DNA of 64,000 bases, from positions 62,001-126,000 of the forward strand of contig NZ_PQNY01000008.1 of the NCBI RefSeq assembly GCF_002917885.1, written 5' to 3'. The position numbers and the translations under genes are program-made. A model generated the notes under the pieces. It searched no databases and was not told the DNA's origin. It saw only the letters and a program-made list of their open reading frames with translations. This DNA is from Flavobacterium croceum DSM 17960. Its GTDB lineage: Bacteria; Bacteroidota; Bacteroidia; Flavobacteriales; Flavobacteriaceae. Every line of letters starts with the position of its first letter. Within the stretch, counting starts at the first letter, position 1. Of the stretch, positions 45,031 through 55,081 are shown piece after piece.

Positions 45031-46311
45031 ATCTAAAATACGCTCCAAAGCCATACCTCTAGAACCTTTGATAAGTAATAATTGAAAACTATCATCATTT
45101 TTAAATTGTTGCTTAAAATCTTCAAAATCATGGCAAAAAACCATTCGAGAATCAGAGATTTTATGGGTATAAAAATCTTTTCCTACAAAATATACTAAAA
45201 AATCTAGACTAGTAAATTGGGTTAGTTTATCGAGTATAGCTTTATGTTCTTGTAGACTTTCGTTACCCAATTCAAACATATCGCCCAAAACCAACATTCT
45301 TTTTGTAGCGTGCAATTGCATAAAATTATCGATAGCCAATGCCATACTACTTGGGTTAGCATTATATGCGTCGAGAATAATTTCACGATTTTGTTTTCTA
45401 ATTATTTGTGATCTATTATTCTCTGGTATGTACGATTCGATAGCTTCTTTACATTGCTCAAAAGATACGTTAAATAAATAACCAATAGTTATTGCCGCCG
45501 CCACATTTGTAGCATTATAGAGCCCTATTAATTGAGAATGAATAATAATATTTTCTACAGTTAATGATACAAATGGCAAAGCAATACTATTTGTAAAAAT
45601 AATATCGGCTTGATTATTTTGAAGTGTAAAACTATATGTGCTACCAGCTTTTGTTTTTTCTACCTGAATAGTATCATCGGCATTTACAATTACTTGCTTA
45701 TTATTTTCGAGCAAATAATCATACATTTCGCTTTTGCCTTTTATCACGCCTTCTACTCCACCAAAACCTTCCAAATGAGCCTTACCAAAATTTGTAATAT
45801 AACCATAATCTGGTTGCGCAATAGAACACAAAAATGCAATCTCTTTTTGATGATTGGCTCCCATTTCTACAATTCCCATTTCTGTTTCTTTGGTAAAAGA
45901 CAAAAGCGTTAGTGGCACACCTATATGATTGTTTAAATTACCTACTGTGGCTTGCGCTTTGTATTTTTTTGATAATACTTGATAAATGAGTTCTTTGGTA
46001 GTTGTTTTTCCGTTACTTCCAGTAAGAGCTATTATAGGAATTTTTAAATAATTTCTATGAAACTTTGCTAACTCTTGCAACGTATTTAAAGCGTCTTCTA
46101 CAAGAATTGTTCTTTGATCTACAAAATATTCTTTTTCATCAATAATAACATAATTTACACCTAGATCTAAGGCTTTCTTGGCAAAAGTATTTGCATTAAA
46201 CTTTTCTCCCTTTAAAGCAACAAATAAAGAGTTGGATTTAATTTTTCTAGTATCTGTAGCAATACCTCCTGTACATGTAAGATACAATTGATGAATTTCA
46301 TAAATATTCAT
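45022..46311 (-). CDS. murF: UDP-N-acetylmuramoyl-tripeptide--D-Ala-D-Ala ligase
   Basis: MurF adds D-Ala-D-Ala to the peptidoglycan precursor in the cytoplasm. The 429-residue protein has the N-terminal substrate domain (ATDTRKIKSNSLFVALKGE), the ATP-binding TGSNGKTTT (97-105), GNLNNHIGVPLTLL, and the Mur ligase signatures EMGANHQKEI and DAYNANPSSM near residue 315. It lies downstream of gldJ in the same direction, 103 bases apart with a terminator between, a neighbourhood also known from Flavobacterium. Confidence 0.96.
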   Translation of the reverse strand: MNIYEIHQLYLTCTGGIATDTRKIKSNSLFVALKGEKFNANTFAKKALDLGVNYVIIDEKEYFVDQRTILVEDALNTLQELAKFHRNYLKIPIIALTGSNGKTTTKELIYQVLSKKYKAQATVGNLNNHIGVPLTLLSFTKETEMGIVEMGANHQKEIAFLCSIAQPDYGYITNFGKAHLEGFGGVEGVIKGKSEMYDYLLENNKQVIVNADDTIQVEKTKAGSTYSFTLQNNQADIIFTNSIALPFVSLTVENIIIHSQLIGLYNATNVAAAITIGYLFNVSFEQCKEAIESYIPENNRSQIIRKQNREIILDAYNANPSSMALAIDNFMQLHATKRMLVLGDMFELGNESLQEHKAILDKLTQFTSLDFLVYFVGKDFYTHKISDSRMVFCHDFEDFKQQFKNDDSFQLLLIKGSRGMALERILDLL

Positions 46312-46370
46312 GCGTTGAAATAATATTGGTTAAAAAGATTGGTTATCATATCCTCTCTTTATACAAAAAA

Positions 46371-46394
46371 GAAAGAGCCCTAAAAAGGGCTCTC
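46371..46394 (-). terminator. gldJ terminator
   Basis: AGAGCCC (46374-46380) pairs with GGGCTCT (46387-46393). Read on the minus strand the hairpin is followed by a T-rich run, 20 bases after the gldJ stop. Confidence 0.85.
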
Positions 46395-46414
46395 AAATAT
46401 ACTATTTTTCTCGA

Positions 46415-48139
46415 TTATCTTTGTCTTCTATTTGTAGGAGATTTTTTGATATCTGATTTTGGACCTACTCTAGACATAGCACATCTAAATCCGATATAAT
46501 CTGTAGCCATATCTTGTGGGAAGTATCTTCTTTGTGCAGGATCTAACCAATAAGCTCTATCTCTCCAAGAACCTCCTTTGTAAACTCTCACATCATCATT
46601 TACTAAAGTTGTTCTTTTTGAAGATTTATCATATTTTCTAATCATTTTACCAATACTATCTACAGAAACGTTGTGTTTCGGAGAATCGTACATTCGTTTA
46701 GAATCATCTACTTTAGCATTATCCTCAGAGTCTCCAAATTTAAACCATCTTGTAGATTGTTTATCACCATCGCGATAGTTTCTTTCATCACTCTTATCAA
46801 AGTTTTGTCTTAAATAAGTTTCTTTATCATCTACTGGAACTTGAGCTATTTGACCAATAAAGTTTCTAGCAATTACTTTTCCATTTGGTAAAGTATCCAT
46901 TTTTTGAGATTCAGCGGTAACCAACTCTACTTTACCATCTTCACCTATTTTATTTTTCATGTAAACGTTACCTCTATAGTAGTTGAAATCGTTAGCTTCA
47001 TCATCAACCATAGGTCTGTAAACATCGGCAACCCATTCTGCTACGTTACCTGCCATATCATACAACCCAAAATCGTTTGGAGGATATGATTTTACTTTAT
47101 TTGTAATATCTGCATTATCATCAGACCAACCAGCAATTCCACCGTAGTCTCCTTTTCCTTGCTTAAAGTTAGCCAATTGATCACCTTTTACTTGACGTCT
47201 ATTGGTACGCGTATATCTACCAGACCAAGGATATTTCTTTTGACCTTTGTATAAATTGTATTGTCTTTGACCTACATCGGCAGCTGCTGCATATTCCCAT
47301 TCTGCTTCTGTTGGAAGTCTATATTCTGGCAAAATTAAACCCGATGAACGTTGAGCATAAACATTTTTAGAAGCAGAACTTCCGCCATTGGCACCTGCAG
47401 TTCCGTTATTTTTTGCTCCTCCTTTTTGACCTTTTTGTAATACAATATTACTATCTCCTCCGTATGTTTTTGTAGGAGCAGCTAAATATGTTTCTGTGTC
47501 AAAAGTAGATTCTGCTTTTGCATCTGTAACTTTAGCATCTTTTTTCAAGAATTTTTCTCTTTCTAAAATTGCTTCATTCACACGATTGGTTCTCCATTTT
47601 GAAAACTCGGTTGCTTGAATCCAATTTACACCAACTACAGGATATTCTGCATAAGCAGGATGTCTTAAATAGTTATTAGTCATCGTTTCATTATAACCTA
47701 ATCTATTTCTCCAAACTAGAGTATCAGGAATGGCTCCTTCATAAATATTAGCATAGCTTTCTTGATCTGGAGGAAAAACTCTTTTTAACCAATCTAAGTA
47801 TTCCATATACATCATATTGGTTACCTCAGTTTCATCCATGTAAAACGATTGAACGTGTTGTTGGTTTGGTGTGTTGTTCCAATCGTGCATTGGGTCGTCT
47901 GCTACTTTACCCATGGTGAAGGTCCCTCCTTCTACAAGTACTAATCCAGGACCAGTTTCTTGTTTTTTAAAGTTAGACGCATACTGAAAACCTCCTTTTT
48001 TATCGTTGATTTTCCAGCCTGTTGCACGAGACCCTCCTTTTGAAGAAGATCCACCTTTGCTACAACTTGTAAACCCAACCATTACTGCTGCTACTAACAG
48101 TAATTTTACGGCAAAAACCTTGTTTACTTTCATACTCAT
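46415..48139 (-). CDS. gldJ: Gliding motility lipoprotein GldJ
   Basis: A 574-residue outer-membrane lipoprotein (lipobox FTSC, Cys26) needed for gliding and for T9SS stability in Flavobacterium johnsoniae. It has a formylglycine-generating-enzyme-like (SUMF1/FGE) fold: GLVLVEGGTFTMGKV, FYMDETEVTNMMYMEYLDW, YPVVGVNWIQATEFSKW, RLPTEAEWEYAA, NDFGLYDMAGNVAEWVADVY and VYKGGSWRDRAYWLDPAQRR. A Gly/Ser/Lys stretch follows the lipidated Cys, and the tail is Lys-rich. It is divergent from porU, the arrangement known from F. johnsoniae. An alternative start is the second ATG, two codons in. Confidence 0.95.
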   Translation of the reverse strand: MSMKVNKVFAVKLLLVAAVMVGFTSCSKGGSSSKGGSRATGWKINDKKGGFQYASNFKKQETGPGLVLVEGGTFTMGKVADDPMHDWNNTPNQQHVQSFYMDETEVTNMMYMEYLDWLKRVFPPDQESYANIYEGAIPDTLVWRNRLGYNETMTNNYLRHPAYAEYPVVGVNWIQATEFSKWRTNRVNEAILEREKFLKKDAKVTDAKAESTFDTETYLAAPTKTYGGDSNIVLQKGQKGGAKNNGTAGANGGSSASKNVYAQRSSGLILPEYRLPTEAEWEYAAAADVGQRQYNLYKGQKKYPWSGRYTRTNRRQVKGDQLANFKQGKGDYGGIAGWSDDNADITNKVKSYPPNDFGLYDMAGNVAEWVADVYRPMVDDEANDFNYYRGNVYMKNKIGEDGKVELVTAESQKMDTLPNGKVIARNFIGQIAQVPVDDKETYLRQNFDKSDERNYRDGDKQSTRWFKFGDSEDNAKVDDSKRMYDSPKHNVSVDSIGKMIRKYDKSSKRTTLVNDDVRVYKGGSWRDRAYWLDPAQRRYFPQDMATDYIGFRCAMSRVGPKSDIKKSPTNRRQR

Positions 48140-48322
48140 ACTTAGGTAATAATTTTTAGTGGCGCAATATAGTAATTAACCATTAAATTGCAACAACTTT
48201 TTTGAATTAAATTTAATTTTTACTTTCAATTGTTTTATACAAACTCCTTTTTGTTGTATTTATTGTGTAAAAATATTACTTTTTTTAATAATATTTGCAA
48301 TGAATAGCCGTTATGACCTATA

Positions 48323-51300
48323 ATGAAAAAGATATATATATTATTTTGTTTTTTGATATACCAGATTGTACTGAGTCAAACTTCTGGAAACATTGCCATT
48401 ACATGGAATTCTGACAACCGATATACTATTGGCGATGTAGATTTTAATATTCCTAATTTCCCTGTTAATATGAGTTACAATTCTATAGAAAACAGGATTT
48501 TTTATATTTCTAAAATCTCAACTAACAATTCCTTAATCAACGAAAACTCTTTGGTTATTACCAACTTAATTACTGAATCTGTTACTGAAAGTAATTTGGG
48601 TATGCTAAACAAAAAAGTAATTCCTACTACAATTGAAGCATCTATAAAAAATAATATAGCTCGTGATGATTTTAGTGCGATACTACAATTTAATCCTATT
48701 TATTATGAAGACAATACTTACAAAAGAGTAGTGTCTTTTAGTTATAGCTTTAATCAAGCTCTGGTAAACAAGAGTTTTTCTACACAAAATATTGTCAATT
48801 CGGTATTAAAAACAGGTTCATGGTATCGTTTTTACGTGCAAAAATCGGGAGTTTACAAACTAGATAAAACATTTATAAAATCGTTGGGGATGGATGTAGA
48901 TAAAATTGACCCTCGAAAAATACAAATTTATGGCAATGGAGGAAGAATGCTTCCTATTACAAATAATGAATATTACCCTAACGATTTAGCTGAAAATGCA
49001 ATACAAGTAATAGGAGAAGATGACGGCGTTTTTAACAACGAAGATTACATATTGCTTTATTGTGAAGGGATGGATAATTGGAGTGAAGATAATTTGACAC
49101 ACTTAAATTTATATTCAGATAAATCATACTATTATATTACATACAGTCAAAACAATGGTAAACGAATAGGTACTTTTACACAACCAACAGGTTCGTCATC
49201 TTACACATTTACAAATTTTGATGACTATCAGTTTTATGAAAAAGATTTAACCAATATAGCTCGTTTGGGAAAAGTTTTTGTAGGAGAAAGTTTTTATCTA
49301 GACAATGAACAAGAATTCAATTTTAATTTTCCTCAAATAGACACTACAAATCCCGCTTCGGTAAAAGTGCAAGTAGGTGATGACAGTAGTGTGAATACAT
49401 CGTTTGATATTAGTATAAATGGAGGTAGTACTCCTACTTTAAATTTAATACATATAGCAGGAGCCAATCTAACTCAATATGTAGAAGCTGCAAGTTACAA
49501 TAGTGTGTCAGCATCGCAAAATTTTAACATCAAACTTAAATACAATAACAATGGTGTACCTTCGGCAAAAGGCTACCTCAATTATATAGCCATTACTGCA
49601 AAGAGTAATCTTGTGGGTTATAATAAACAATACCGATTTAAAACTGCAAATGCTACTAATATAAGTGGTATAGCACAATATAATTTTAGCAACAGCAGTA
49701 GCATAAGTCAAATATGGGATGTTTCTGATATTTGGAACGTGAGTGCTATCGCTACAAACAATACACCAAGTTTTAACTTTAAAACCAATTTAGGAATAAG
49801 TAAACAATTTATTGCTGTAGACCCAAGTGATTATTACACTCCTCAAAAAGAACAAACTACAACGATATCCAATCAAAATTTAAAAGGTGATATTTTTTAC
49901 GATAAATATGGCATATTTAGAGATATTGATTATCTTATTGTTTGTCCTTCTTTTTTAAATCCGCAAGCCGAAAAACTAGCAGAATTTCACCGAAATTACA
50001 ACAACTACAATGTAAAAGTAGTTACTTTAGAAAGCATATATCAAGAATTTGGTGGTGGCAAACAAGATGTAGCAGCTATAAGAAACTTTGTGAAATATGT
50101 ATATCAAAATGCTTCATCGGCTAGTAGTAGAGTAAAATTTTTAAATCTATTTGGAGACGCATCGTTTGACTACAAAAATAGAATACCAAACAATACTAAT
50201 ATTGTACCTATATTTCATGCTAAAAGTAGTTTTACAGAAGCAGCCTCTAGCTCTTTTGCCACAGATGATTACTATGGAATGATGGACGATAGCGATCCGA
50301 ATCCAGAAATGAACTTATACGGAATAGACGTAGCTGTAGGCCGTATGATTGTATCGACCAACCAGCAAGCCGACGAAATGGTTACAAAAGTTATCGAGTA
50401 CCACGATATAAAATCGTATGGAAATTGGCGCAACAATTATGTAGCGATTGCAGATGACCCAGATGCTTTTAAAACAGCCGACAATCAATTGCAATATTAT
50501 CAAAATAAAAATGTTGATATGTTGTACCAACAAAAACCTTTTGTTAATTACAAAAAAATATTTCTAGATGCCTATCAGCAAGAAACAACCGCTGGTGGAA
50601 CTCGGTATCCAAAAGTAAATGAAGATATACAAAATGCTTTTGAAAAAGGCGCTTTGGTTTTTAACTATTTAGGTCATGGAGGCGAAGAAGGTCTTGCCAA
50701 TGAACGCATTTGGAACAAATTTGATGGGTATAATTTTTACAATCAATACCGTTATCCCCTATTTATAACACTAACATGCGATTTCTCTCGATTTGACAAC
50801 CCATACAAACAAACTTCTGGAGAATATACTTTTTGGAATCCAAAAGGAGGAGCTATAGCAATGGTAACGACTATAAGGCAAATTCCTCAATCTGGAGCAC
50901 AATATTTCAATGAAATTTTCACTTCGTATTTATTCTCTTACGGTAGTACCAATTATGGTTCTATAGCTGAAGCCCTACGAAAAAGTAAGAATGATTATAC
51001 TGATGGTTCTACAACCCGAATAGTATCGCTATTGGGCGATCCAGCTTTGGCTCTTGCTATCGCTAAGCCTAATGTAGTATTAACCAAAGTAAACGATATT
51101 CCTATATCGCAACCCATAGATGATTTTAAAGCCTTAAGTTATGTAAAAATAACAGGAGAAGTTCGAGACGAAACAGGCTCGCTATTAAACAATTACAATG
51201 GTGAATTGGCCGTAACAATTTTTGATAAAGATTATACCAAAAATACACTTAGAAACGACAATTACGATGCCATAATATCGCCTACAGCAACAGCCACGTA

Positions 51301-52177
51301 TTTTCCTTTTACTAGTTTGGGCGAAGCTATTTTTAGAGGAAACGCATCGGTTACAAATGGCTCGTTTGAATTTGGTTTTGTTGTACCTCGCGATATTAAA
51401 ATACCTCTAGGAAATGGTAGAATTAGTTTTTATACCAAAAGAAACCAAACACGTCTAGACAAAACAGGATATAATGTAAACATTAAAGTTGGTGGTATAA
51501 ACACAAACGCTCCAGCAGACACAACTCCGCCCAAAGTACGTTTATATATGAATGACGAAACTTTTTTAAATGGAGGAAACACCAATCAATCTCCTTATTT
51601 TTTAGCTTTTTTAGATGATGAACATGGTATAAATACAGCAAGTGGTATTGGGCATGATATTGTTGCTGTTTTAGACGGCAATGAAAGTAATCCTTATAAT
51701 TTAAACGATTATTACGAAACCGAACTTAATAATTATACCAAAGGAAAAATTAGATTCCCTTTTAGAAATCTTAGTGTAGGTTTACACACTATCACATTCA
51801 AAGCTTGGGATGTTTACAACAATTATGTAACTTCAGAACTACAATTTGTTGTAGTTGGAGACGAAGATGTAGTGCTTACCAATGTGCTAAATTATCCAAA
51901 CCCATTTGTAAACTATACCGAATTTTGGTTTACTCACAACAAACCTTACGAAAATCTTGATGTTCAAGTTCAAATATTTACCATTACCGGAAAAGTAGTA
52001 AAAACTATCAATCAAAGTGTTATTACAGAAGGATTTTTATCAAGAAGTATTACTTGGGATGGCTTAGATGACTTTGGAGAAAAAATAGGAAAAGGAGTTT
52101 ATGTGTATAAACTCACTGTAAAATCTCAAACTACAGGAAAAAAATCAGAAAAAATAGAAAAACTTGTTATACTATAA
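48323..52177 (+). CDS. porU: Type IX secretion sortase PorU
   Basis: PorU is the gingipain-like (C25) cysteine protease that removes T9SS C-terminal domains at the cell surface. The 1284-residue protein has an N-terminal signal peptide (to LSQ, about 19), beta-rich regions, and the C25 catalytic domain from DYLIVCPSFLNPQAEKL. The catalytic pair is visible as His785 (YLGHGGEEG) and Cys819 (LTCDFS). The end carries a type A-like C-terminal domain (NYPNPFVNYTEFWF to KLVIL). porV follows 35 bases downstream, and gldJ is divergent upstream. Confidence 0.95.
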   Translation: MKKIYILFCFLIYQIVLSQTSGNIAITWNSDNRYTIGDVDFNIPNFPVNMSYNSIENRIFYISKISTNNSLINENSLVITNLITESVTESNLGMLNKKVIPTTIEASIKNNIARDDFSAILQFNPIYYEDNTYKRVVSFSYSFNQALVNKSFSTQNIVNSVLKTGSWYRFYVQKSGVYKLDKTFIKSLGMDVDKIDPRKIQIYGNGGRMLPITNNEYYPNDLAENAIQVIGEDDGVFNNEDYILLYCEGMDNWSEDNLTHLNLYSDKSYYYITYSQNNGKRIGTFTQPTGSSSYTFTNFDDYQFYEKDLTNIARLGKVFVGESFYLDNEQEFNFNFPQIDTTNPASVKVQVGDDSSVNTSFDISINGGSTPTLNLIHIAGANLTQYVEAASYNSVSASQNFNIKLKYNNNGVPSAKGYLNYIAITAKSNLVGYNKQYRFKTANATNISGIAQYNFSNSSSISQIWDVSDIWNVSAIATNNTPSFNFKTNLGISKQFIAVDPSDYYTPQKEQTTTISNQNLKGDIFYDKYGIFRDIDYLIVCPSFLNPQAEKLAEFHRNYNNYNVKVVTLESIYQEFGGGKQDVAAIRNFVKYVYQNASSASSRVKFLNLFGDASFDYKNRIPNNTNIVPIFHAKSSFTEAASSSFATDDYYGMMDDSDPNPEMNLYGIDVAVGRMIVSTNQQADEMVTKVIEYHDIKSYGNWRNNYVAIADDPDAFKTADNQLQYYQNKNVDMLYQQKPFVNYKKIFLDAYQQETTAGGTRYPKVNEDIQNAFEKGALVFNYLGHGGEEGLANERIWNKFDGYNFYNQYRYPLFITLTCDFSRFDNPYKQTSGEYTFWNPKGGAIAMVTTIRQIPQSGAQYFNEIFTSYLFSYGSTNYGSIAEALRKSKNDYTDGSTTRIVSLLGDPALALAIAKPNVVLTKVNDIPISQPIDDFKALSYVKITGEVRDETGSLLNNYNGELAVTIFDKDYTKNTLRNDNYDAIISPTATATYFPFTSLGEAIFRGNASVTNGSFEFGFVVPRDIKIPLGNGRISFYTKRNQTRLDKTGYNVNIKVGGINTNAPADTTPPKVRLYMNDETFLNGGNTNQSPYFLAFLDDEHGINTASGIGHDIVAVLDGNESNPYNLNDYYETELNNYTKGKIRFPFRNLSVGLHTITFKAWDVYNNYVTSELQFVVVGDEDVVLTNVLNYPNPFVNYTEFWFTHNKPYENLDVQVQIFTITGKVVKTINQSVITEGFLSRSITWDGLDDFGEKIGKGVYVYKLTVKSQTTGKKSEKIEKLVIL

Positions 52178-52185
52178 GAAAACAT

Positions 52186-52193
52186 TATATTTG
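52186..52193 (+). promoter_or_regulatory. -7 box of porV
   Basis: TATATTTG, a perfect TAnnTTTG, in the short gap after porU suggests porV can also be transcribed on its own. Confidence 0.5.
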
Positions 52194-52212
52194 TAAACTT
52201 TATTAATTTGTT

Positions 52213-53376
52213 ATGAAAAAAATAATAATACTAATTTCATTATTAACTTTAACAACCAATTTCGCTCAAGATAGAGTCATCACTACTGGAGTTCCGTTTT
52301 TACTTGTAGCTGCCGATGCTCGTGCTGCTGGACTTGGAGATCAAGGTGTTGCAACATCTGCCGATACTTATTCGCAACAGTGGAATCCTGCAAAATATGC
52401 TTTTGCGCTAGACAAACAAGGTTTCTCTTTTAGTTACACGCCCTACTTAACCCAATTGGTAAATGATATTTCTCTTGGACAAATTACCTACTATAATCGC
52501 ATTAATGAAAGAAGTGCTTTTGCGGGAAGTTTACGTTATTTTGGTTTAGGAGAAATAGAATTAAGAGAATATTACGACAGTACTCCAAATGTTGTAAAAC
52601 CCAACGAATTAGCTTTAGACGGGTCGTATTCCTTAAAACTAGACGAGAATTTTTCTATGGCTGTAGCGGGTAGATATATACGCTCTAACTTAAAAATTGC
52701 AGATGCAAATACAGATGCTACACCAGGAAAAAGTTTTGCTTTTGACGTAGCTGCTTATTTTCAAAGTGAAGAAAAAGCATTTACCGATTTTGATGGTCGA
52801 TATAGAATAGGTTTGAATTTACAAAACTTAGGTCCAAAAATAAGTTATGATAACAATCAAGAAATAAGCTCTAACTTTTTACCTGCAAATATGCGTTTAG
52901 GTGGTGGTTTTGATTTTATTTTTGATGAATACAACAAAGTAACGACGTCTGTCGAGTTTACGAAACTTTTAGTTCCTACGCCTCAAAATCCAGACTTAAA
53001 CGGAGACGGTGTTATAACTAGTGATGAAAGAAGTACCAACAATACCAATTATAGAAATATAAATTGGGTTTCAGGTATTTTTAAATCATTTGGCGATGCA
53101 CCCGATGGTTTTTCAGAAGAATTAAAAGAAATTACCTATTCGGCTGGAGTAGAATATCAATATCAAGACTCTTTTGCTATGCGCTTGGGATATTTTAATG
53201 AAAGTCCGTTAAAAGGAGCTCGCAAATTCTTTTCGCTAGGAGCAGGTTTTAAATACAATGTAGTAAAAGTAGATGTATCTTATTTATTCTCTGCTTCCAA
53301 AGTAAAAAATCCGTTAGAAAACACATTGCGTTTTTCACTTACATTCAACTTCGGTGATAAATACGATGAAAATTAA
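52213..53376 (+). CDS. porV: Type IX secretion outer-membrane protein PorV
   Basis: PorV (LptO) is a 14-strand FadL-like barrel that carries T9SS cargo from the translocon to PorU. The 387-residue protein has a signal peptide (1-19, ending NFAQ), the family start GVPFLLVAADARAAGLGDQG followed by TSADTYSQQWNPAKYAF, and regular barrel strands to LRFSLTFNFG. It includes a calcium-like DLNGDGVITSDE loop. It lies directly behind porU, the standard arrangement. Confidence 0.95.
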   Translation: MKKIIILISLLTLTTNFAQDRVITTGVPFLLVAADARAAGLGDQGVATSADTYSQQWNPAKYAFALDKQGFSFSYTPYLTQLVNDISLGQITYYNRINERSAFAGSLRYFGLGEIELREYYDSTPNVVKPNELALDGSYSLKLDENFSMAVAGRYIRSNLKIADANTDATPGKSFAFDVAAYFQSEEKAFTDFDGRYRIGLNLQNLGPKISYDNNQEISSNFLPANMRLGGGFDFIFDEYNKVTTSVEFTKLLVPTPQNPDLNGDGVITSDERSTNNTNYRNINWVSGIFKSFGDAPDGFSEELKEITYSAGVEYQYQDSFAMRLGYFNESPLKGARKFFSLGAGFKYNVVKVDVSYLFSASKVKNPLENTLRFSLTFNFGDKYDEN

Positions 53377-53398
53377 AAGCAATTAAAAATTAAAAACC

Positions 53399-53434
53399 AT
53401 CCAAATTTCTATTTTGAAGTTTGGATTTTTTTTC
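53399..53434 (+). terminator. Terminator between porV and cdd
   Basis: ATCCAAATTTC (53399-53409) pairs with 53416-53426 with one T-G pair, followed by a T run. Confidence 0.75.
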
Positions 53435-53445
53435 CTCTATAAATT

Positions 53446-53931
53446 ATGACAAAACAAGTAAGTATTTCTACTAAATTTGATGTTTTTGAAAATCTAAATG
53501 TACTACCAAACGATGTTCAAGAACTCATGCAAAAAGCTATTGAAACCAGAAACAATGCTTATGCACCCTACTCCCGTTTTCATGTAGGCGCAGCTATTTT
53601 ACTAGACAACAATCAAATCGTTTTGGGTTCAAATCAAGAAAACGCTGCATACCCATCAGGTTTGTGTGCCGAGCGTGTTGCTATATTTCAAGCTGGAGCA
53701 CTATATCCAAATGCTAAAATAGTAAAAATGGCTATTACAGCAGCTTCGAGTATACATACCACTACATCGCCTATACCACCATGTGGCGCATGCAGACAAT
53801 CGATGGCAGAATATGAGTTTAAGCAAGAGGCTGAAATAGAAATATATTTTATGGGAGAAACAGGCGAAGTATACAAATCAGACTCTGTAAGTAACCTATT
53901 ACCCTTGTCGTTTGACAAAAAGTTTTTATAA
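53446..53931 (+). CDS. cdd: Cytidine deaminase
   Basis: Cdd deaminates cytidine and deoxycytidine to uridine forms in pyrimidine salvage. The 161-residue enzyme has the substrate loop YAPYSRFHVGAA, the catalytic CAE (74-76) and the second zinc motif PCGAC (112-116), matching the tetrameric type. It sits between porV and pdhA, separated from porV by a terminator. Conserved neighbourhood in flavobacteria, without a functional link to secretion that I know of. Confidence 0.95.
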   Translation: MTKQVSISTKFDVFENLNVLPNDVQELMQKAIETRNNAYAPYSRFHVGAAILLDNNQIVLGSNQENAAYPSGLCAERVAIFQAGALYPNAKIVKMAITAASSIHTTTSPIPPCGACRQSMAEYEFKQEAEIEIYFMGETGEVYKSDSVSNLLPLSFDKKFL

Positions 53932-54023
53932 CTACAACGGTGTAGTTGATAATTACCAAAAAAATATAATCATTTTATAATTAATTTAATGATTTTAAAT
54001 TTTTTGTTATAAGGTCAAAATAG

Positions 54024-54031
54024 TAATTTTG
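54024..54031 (+). promoter_or_regulatory. -7 box of pdhA-pdhC
   Basis: TAATTTTG with a TTTG (54003-54006) 17 bases upstream as -33 element makes a good Bacteroidota promoter, 46 bases before the ATG. Confidence 0.65.
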
Positions 54032-54077
54032 CAACCTTATACAAGAATTATTTAAAAAAATAAATAGTACACTAAAC

Positions 54078-55076
54078 ATGAAACCAATTACCAAAGAAGT
54101 TTACCTAAAATGGTACGAGGATATGTTATTTTGGAGAAAGTTTGAAGACAAACTTGCTGCGCTATACATACAACAAAAAATCAGAGGTTTTTTACATTTA
54201 TACAATGGTCAAGAAGCTGTATTAGCAGGAGCTTTACACGCCATGGATTTATCTAAAGACAAAATGATTACAGCCTATAGAAACCACGTACAACCTATAG
54301 GTATGGGTGTGGATCCTCGCCGAGTTATGGCTGAACTTTTAGGTAAAGTTACAGGTACTTCAAAAGGACTTGGAGGTTCGATGCACATTTTTTCGAAAGA
54401 ACATGGTTTTTATGGAGGACATGGTATTGTGGGAGCACAAATTCCTGTAGGTGCTGGTATAGCATTTGCAGACAAATATTTTGAAACGGGTGGTGTAACG
54501 CTTACTTATTTTGGTGATGGCGCAGCACGACAAGGTTCATTACACGAAGCTTTTAACATGGCTATGAATTGGAAACTTCCGGTGGTATTTATTTGTGAAA
54601 ACAATGGATATGCCATGGGAACTTCTGTAGAAAGAACAGCAAACCATACCGATATTTGGAAACTAGGCTTAGGATACGAAATGCCTTGCGGACCAGTAGA
54701 CGGCATGAACCCTGTAAAAGTTGCCGAAGCTATGAATGAAGCTATAGAAAGAGCACGTCGAGGCGATGGACCAACATTTTTAGAAATGAAAACCTATCGT
54801 TATAGAGGTCATTCTATGTCTGATGCTCAATTGTACAGAAGTAAAGAAGAAGTAGAAGAATACAAAAAAATAGATCCTATTACTCAAGTATTAGACATCA
54901 TAAAAGAAAAACAATACGCTACAGATTCAGAAATTGAAGCAATAGACAATCGTGTGGTAGATCTAGTAAACGAATGTGAAAAATTTGCAGAAGAATCTGA
55001 ATTCCCAGATTTGAATATCATGTATGATGTAGTTTACGATCAAGAAAATTATCCATTTTTACCTCATAAATTATAA
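54078..55076 (+). CDS. pdhA: Pyruvate dehydrogenase E1 component, alpha subunit
   Basis: Thiamine diphosphate-dependent decarboxylation of pyruvate, together with a beta subunit. The 332-residue protein has AYRNHVQPIGMGVDP, GGSMHIFSKEHGFYGGHGIV, the ThDP motif GDG (146-148) to ENN (174-176) and the phosphorylation-loop-like YRYRGHSMSD. pdhC follows 5 bases later. No pdhB lies here, so the E1 beta subunit must be encoded elsewhere. Confidence 0.95.
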   Translation: MKPITKEVYLKWYEDMLFWRKFEDKLAALYIQQKIRGFLHLYNGQEAVLAGALHAMDLSKDKMITAYRNHVQPIGMGVDPRRVMAELLGKVTGTSKGLGGSMHIFSKEHGFYGGHGIVGAQIPVGAGIAFADKYFETGGVTLTYFGDGAARQGSLHEAFNMAMNWKLPVVFICENNGYAMGTSVERTANHTDIWKLGLGYEMPCGPVDGMNPVKVAEAMNEAIERARRGDGPTFLEMKTYRYRGHSMSDAQLYRSKEEVEEYKKIDPITQVLDIIKEKQYATDSEIEAIDNRVVDLVNECEKFAEESEFPDLNIMYDVVYDQENYPFLPHKL

Positions 55077-55081
55077 GCAAT

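Noticed and set aside
46415..48139. Formylglycine-generating enzyme / sulfatase modifier
   Set aside because: The fold is shared, but the lipobox, length and position opposite porU identify GldJ.
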